DNA of 64,000 nt from CAZOVB01 sp964583095 (GTDB lineage Bacteria > Planctomycetota > Phycisphaerae > SM23-33), in the NCBI GenBank assembly GCA_964583095.1, contig CAZOVB010000022.1:1-64000 (forward strand), written 5' to 3'. A program made the position numbers and the translations under genes. Below, piece by piece: positions 63,250-64,000 of the stretch (its first letter is position 1; each line of letters starts with the position of its first letter). The notes under the pieces are model-generated. The model was not told where the DNA came from. It ran no database searches and worked only from the letters and a program-made list of their open reading frames with translations.

Positions 63250-64000
63250 TCAACTGTACCGGTTCACGCGGACTTCGGCCGTTATGCCGTGTGCAAGCAT
63301 TCTCTCGATCTTGCATTGGCGCTGCGTAACCTTTCCGACCTCCACACTGGCCTCGGGTGTCATCTTCTGATACGTGACGGTTTTGAGGAACTTGCCCACC
63401 CAGACGCCGCCGGTATAGCGGGCCGATCGGCTGGTAGGCAGGATGTGGTTGGTCCCGATGGACTTGTCCCCGTAAGCGACGGTCGTCTCTTCTCCCACAA
63501 ACAGCGATCCGTAATTGGTGAGCTTGTCCATGTACAATCCCGTATCTTCGACGTGGAGTTCCAGGTGTTCCGGGGCGTAGTTGTCGCTGAGTGCGATGGC
63601 CTCTTCCCGACTGTCCGCCACGTAGAGCTTCCCGTTGTTGTTCCAACTGATCTGTGCGATCTCACGTGTGGGCAGATCTTTGAGCCGGCGGTTGACCTCC
63701 TCTTGGACCTTTCCGGCGAAGTCTTCGCTGAGGCAGATGACGATCTGCCCGCTGTTGGGGTCATGCTCGGCCTGGCCGAGGGTGTCGCAGGCGACCAGGG
63801 CGGGATCGGCACTGTCGTCGGCGATGATGCCGATCTCGGTCGGACCGGCCAGCAGGTCGATTCCGCACTGACCGAAGAGCTGTCGCTTGGCTTCGGCAAC
63901 GAATTTGTTTCCGGCTCCGCAGAGCACATCGGCCGGGGGGACCTGGTCCATCCCAAAGGCCATCAGGGCAAACGCCTGTACGCCGCCCAGAACGAAAATA
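63250..64000 (-). CDS. histidinol dehydrogenase family protein, 5' part outside the window
   Basis: The visible ~250 C-terminal residues show GGVQAFALMAFGMDQVPP, GAGNKFVAEAKRQLFG, GIDLLAGPTEIGIIAD, GQAEHDPNSGQIVI and APEHLELH, all from the HisD fold. The reaction is NAD-dependent oxidation of an alcohol to an acid at a zinc site (His in EH). The EAKRQLFG and AGPTE forms recall the sulfopropanediol 3-dehydrogenase (HpsN) branch more than biosynthetic HisD, but I cannot decide by eye. The frame is open to the window end. Confidence 0.82.
   Translation of the reverse strand, partial: IFVLGGVQAFALMAFGMDQVPPADVLCGAGNKFVAEAKRQLFGQCGIDLLAGPTEIGIIADDSADPALVACDTLGQAEHDPNSGQIVICLSEDFAGKVQEEVNRRLKDLPTREIAQISWNNNGKLYVADSREEAIALSDNYAPEHLELHVEDTGLYMDKLTNYGSLFVGEETTVAYGDKSIGTNHILPTSRSARYTGGVWVGKFLKTVTYQKMTPEASVEVGKVTQRQCKIERMLAHGITAEVRVNRYS

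Overview
The window looks like chromosomal DNA of a planctomycete, probably Phycisphaerae or Sedimentisphaerales-like; this is inferred from gene content and high GC, since there is no rRNA marker. Pointers are the paired hydrazine-synthase-alpha-like (HzsA-related) c-type cytochrome proteins, a long MoxR/DUF58/BatA-type operon with giant coiled-coil and alpha-toroid proteins, CazyMe-like glycosidases beside a DUF3604/PHP protein, a Lys/Ala-rich histone-H1-like protein, and a candidate dispersed repeat encoding a TDFQSV/TDWKSV-type peptide. I see no rRNA, tRNA, CRISPR array, integrase or transposase.

Layout. 1-3.3 kb (minus): a stretch of broken genes, comprising a cysteine desulfurase C-terminus with an in-frame TGA, a radical SAM fragment, a fragment of a VCBS-like secreted family, and a PAS/histidine kinase/receiver gene with two compensating frameshifts. 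3.7-5.5 kb: H1-like protein and a RIO-type kinase. 5.6-12.5 kb (minus): operon of two HzsA-like multihaem-motif proteins flanking a PQQ-type beta-propeller. 12.6-13.1 kb: a second chimeric remnant (lactonase N-terminus joined to a DUF434 N-terminus). 13.1-25.8 kb: single genes, namely GH105, M3 peptidase, a membrane protein, GH2, SpoU methyltransferase, bacteriohemerythrin, a beta-propeller, a double-CZB chemoreceptor, a diadenylate cyclase and a DnaJ-class co-chaperone.

26.5-50.5 kb (plus) is the most striking part. Seven genes (MoxR ATPase, DUF58, two VWA membrane proteins, a DUF4175-like membrane protein, a 967-residue coiled-coil secreted protein and a prenyltransferase/squalene-cyclase-type toroid protein) run in one direction into a tandem array of four ~900-residue secreted paralogues. 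Each paralogue appears to hold two thioredoxin-like folds without the catalytic cysteines. The array also contains an internally deleted 79-residue copy and an orphan C-terminal tail, so it has been growing and shrinking by recombination. A 670-bp gene-free leader with an orphan intrinsic terminator precedes it.

50.6-57.4 kb (minus) is a tight four-gene glycoside operon: PHP/DUF3604, uroporphyrinogen-decarboxylase-like, GH3, trehalase-like. 57.5-61 kb (minus) is an ExbB/ExbD pair followed by a coiled-coil membrane protein in place of a usual TonB. 61.2-64 kb holds a radical SAM enzyme, an isochorismatase-family hydrolase and the 3' part of a histidinol-dehydrogenase-family gene cut by the window edge.

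All calls come from reading the sequence and recalled family motifs; no database search was run.
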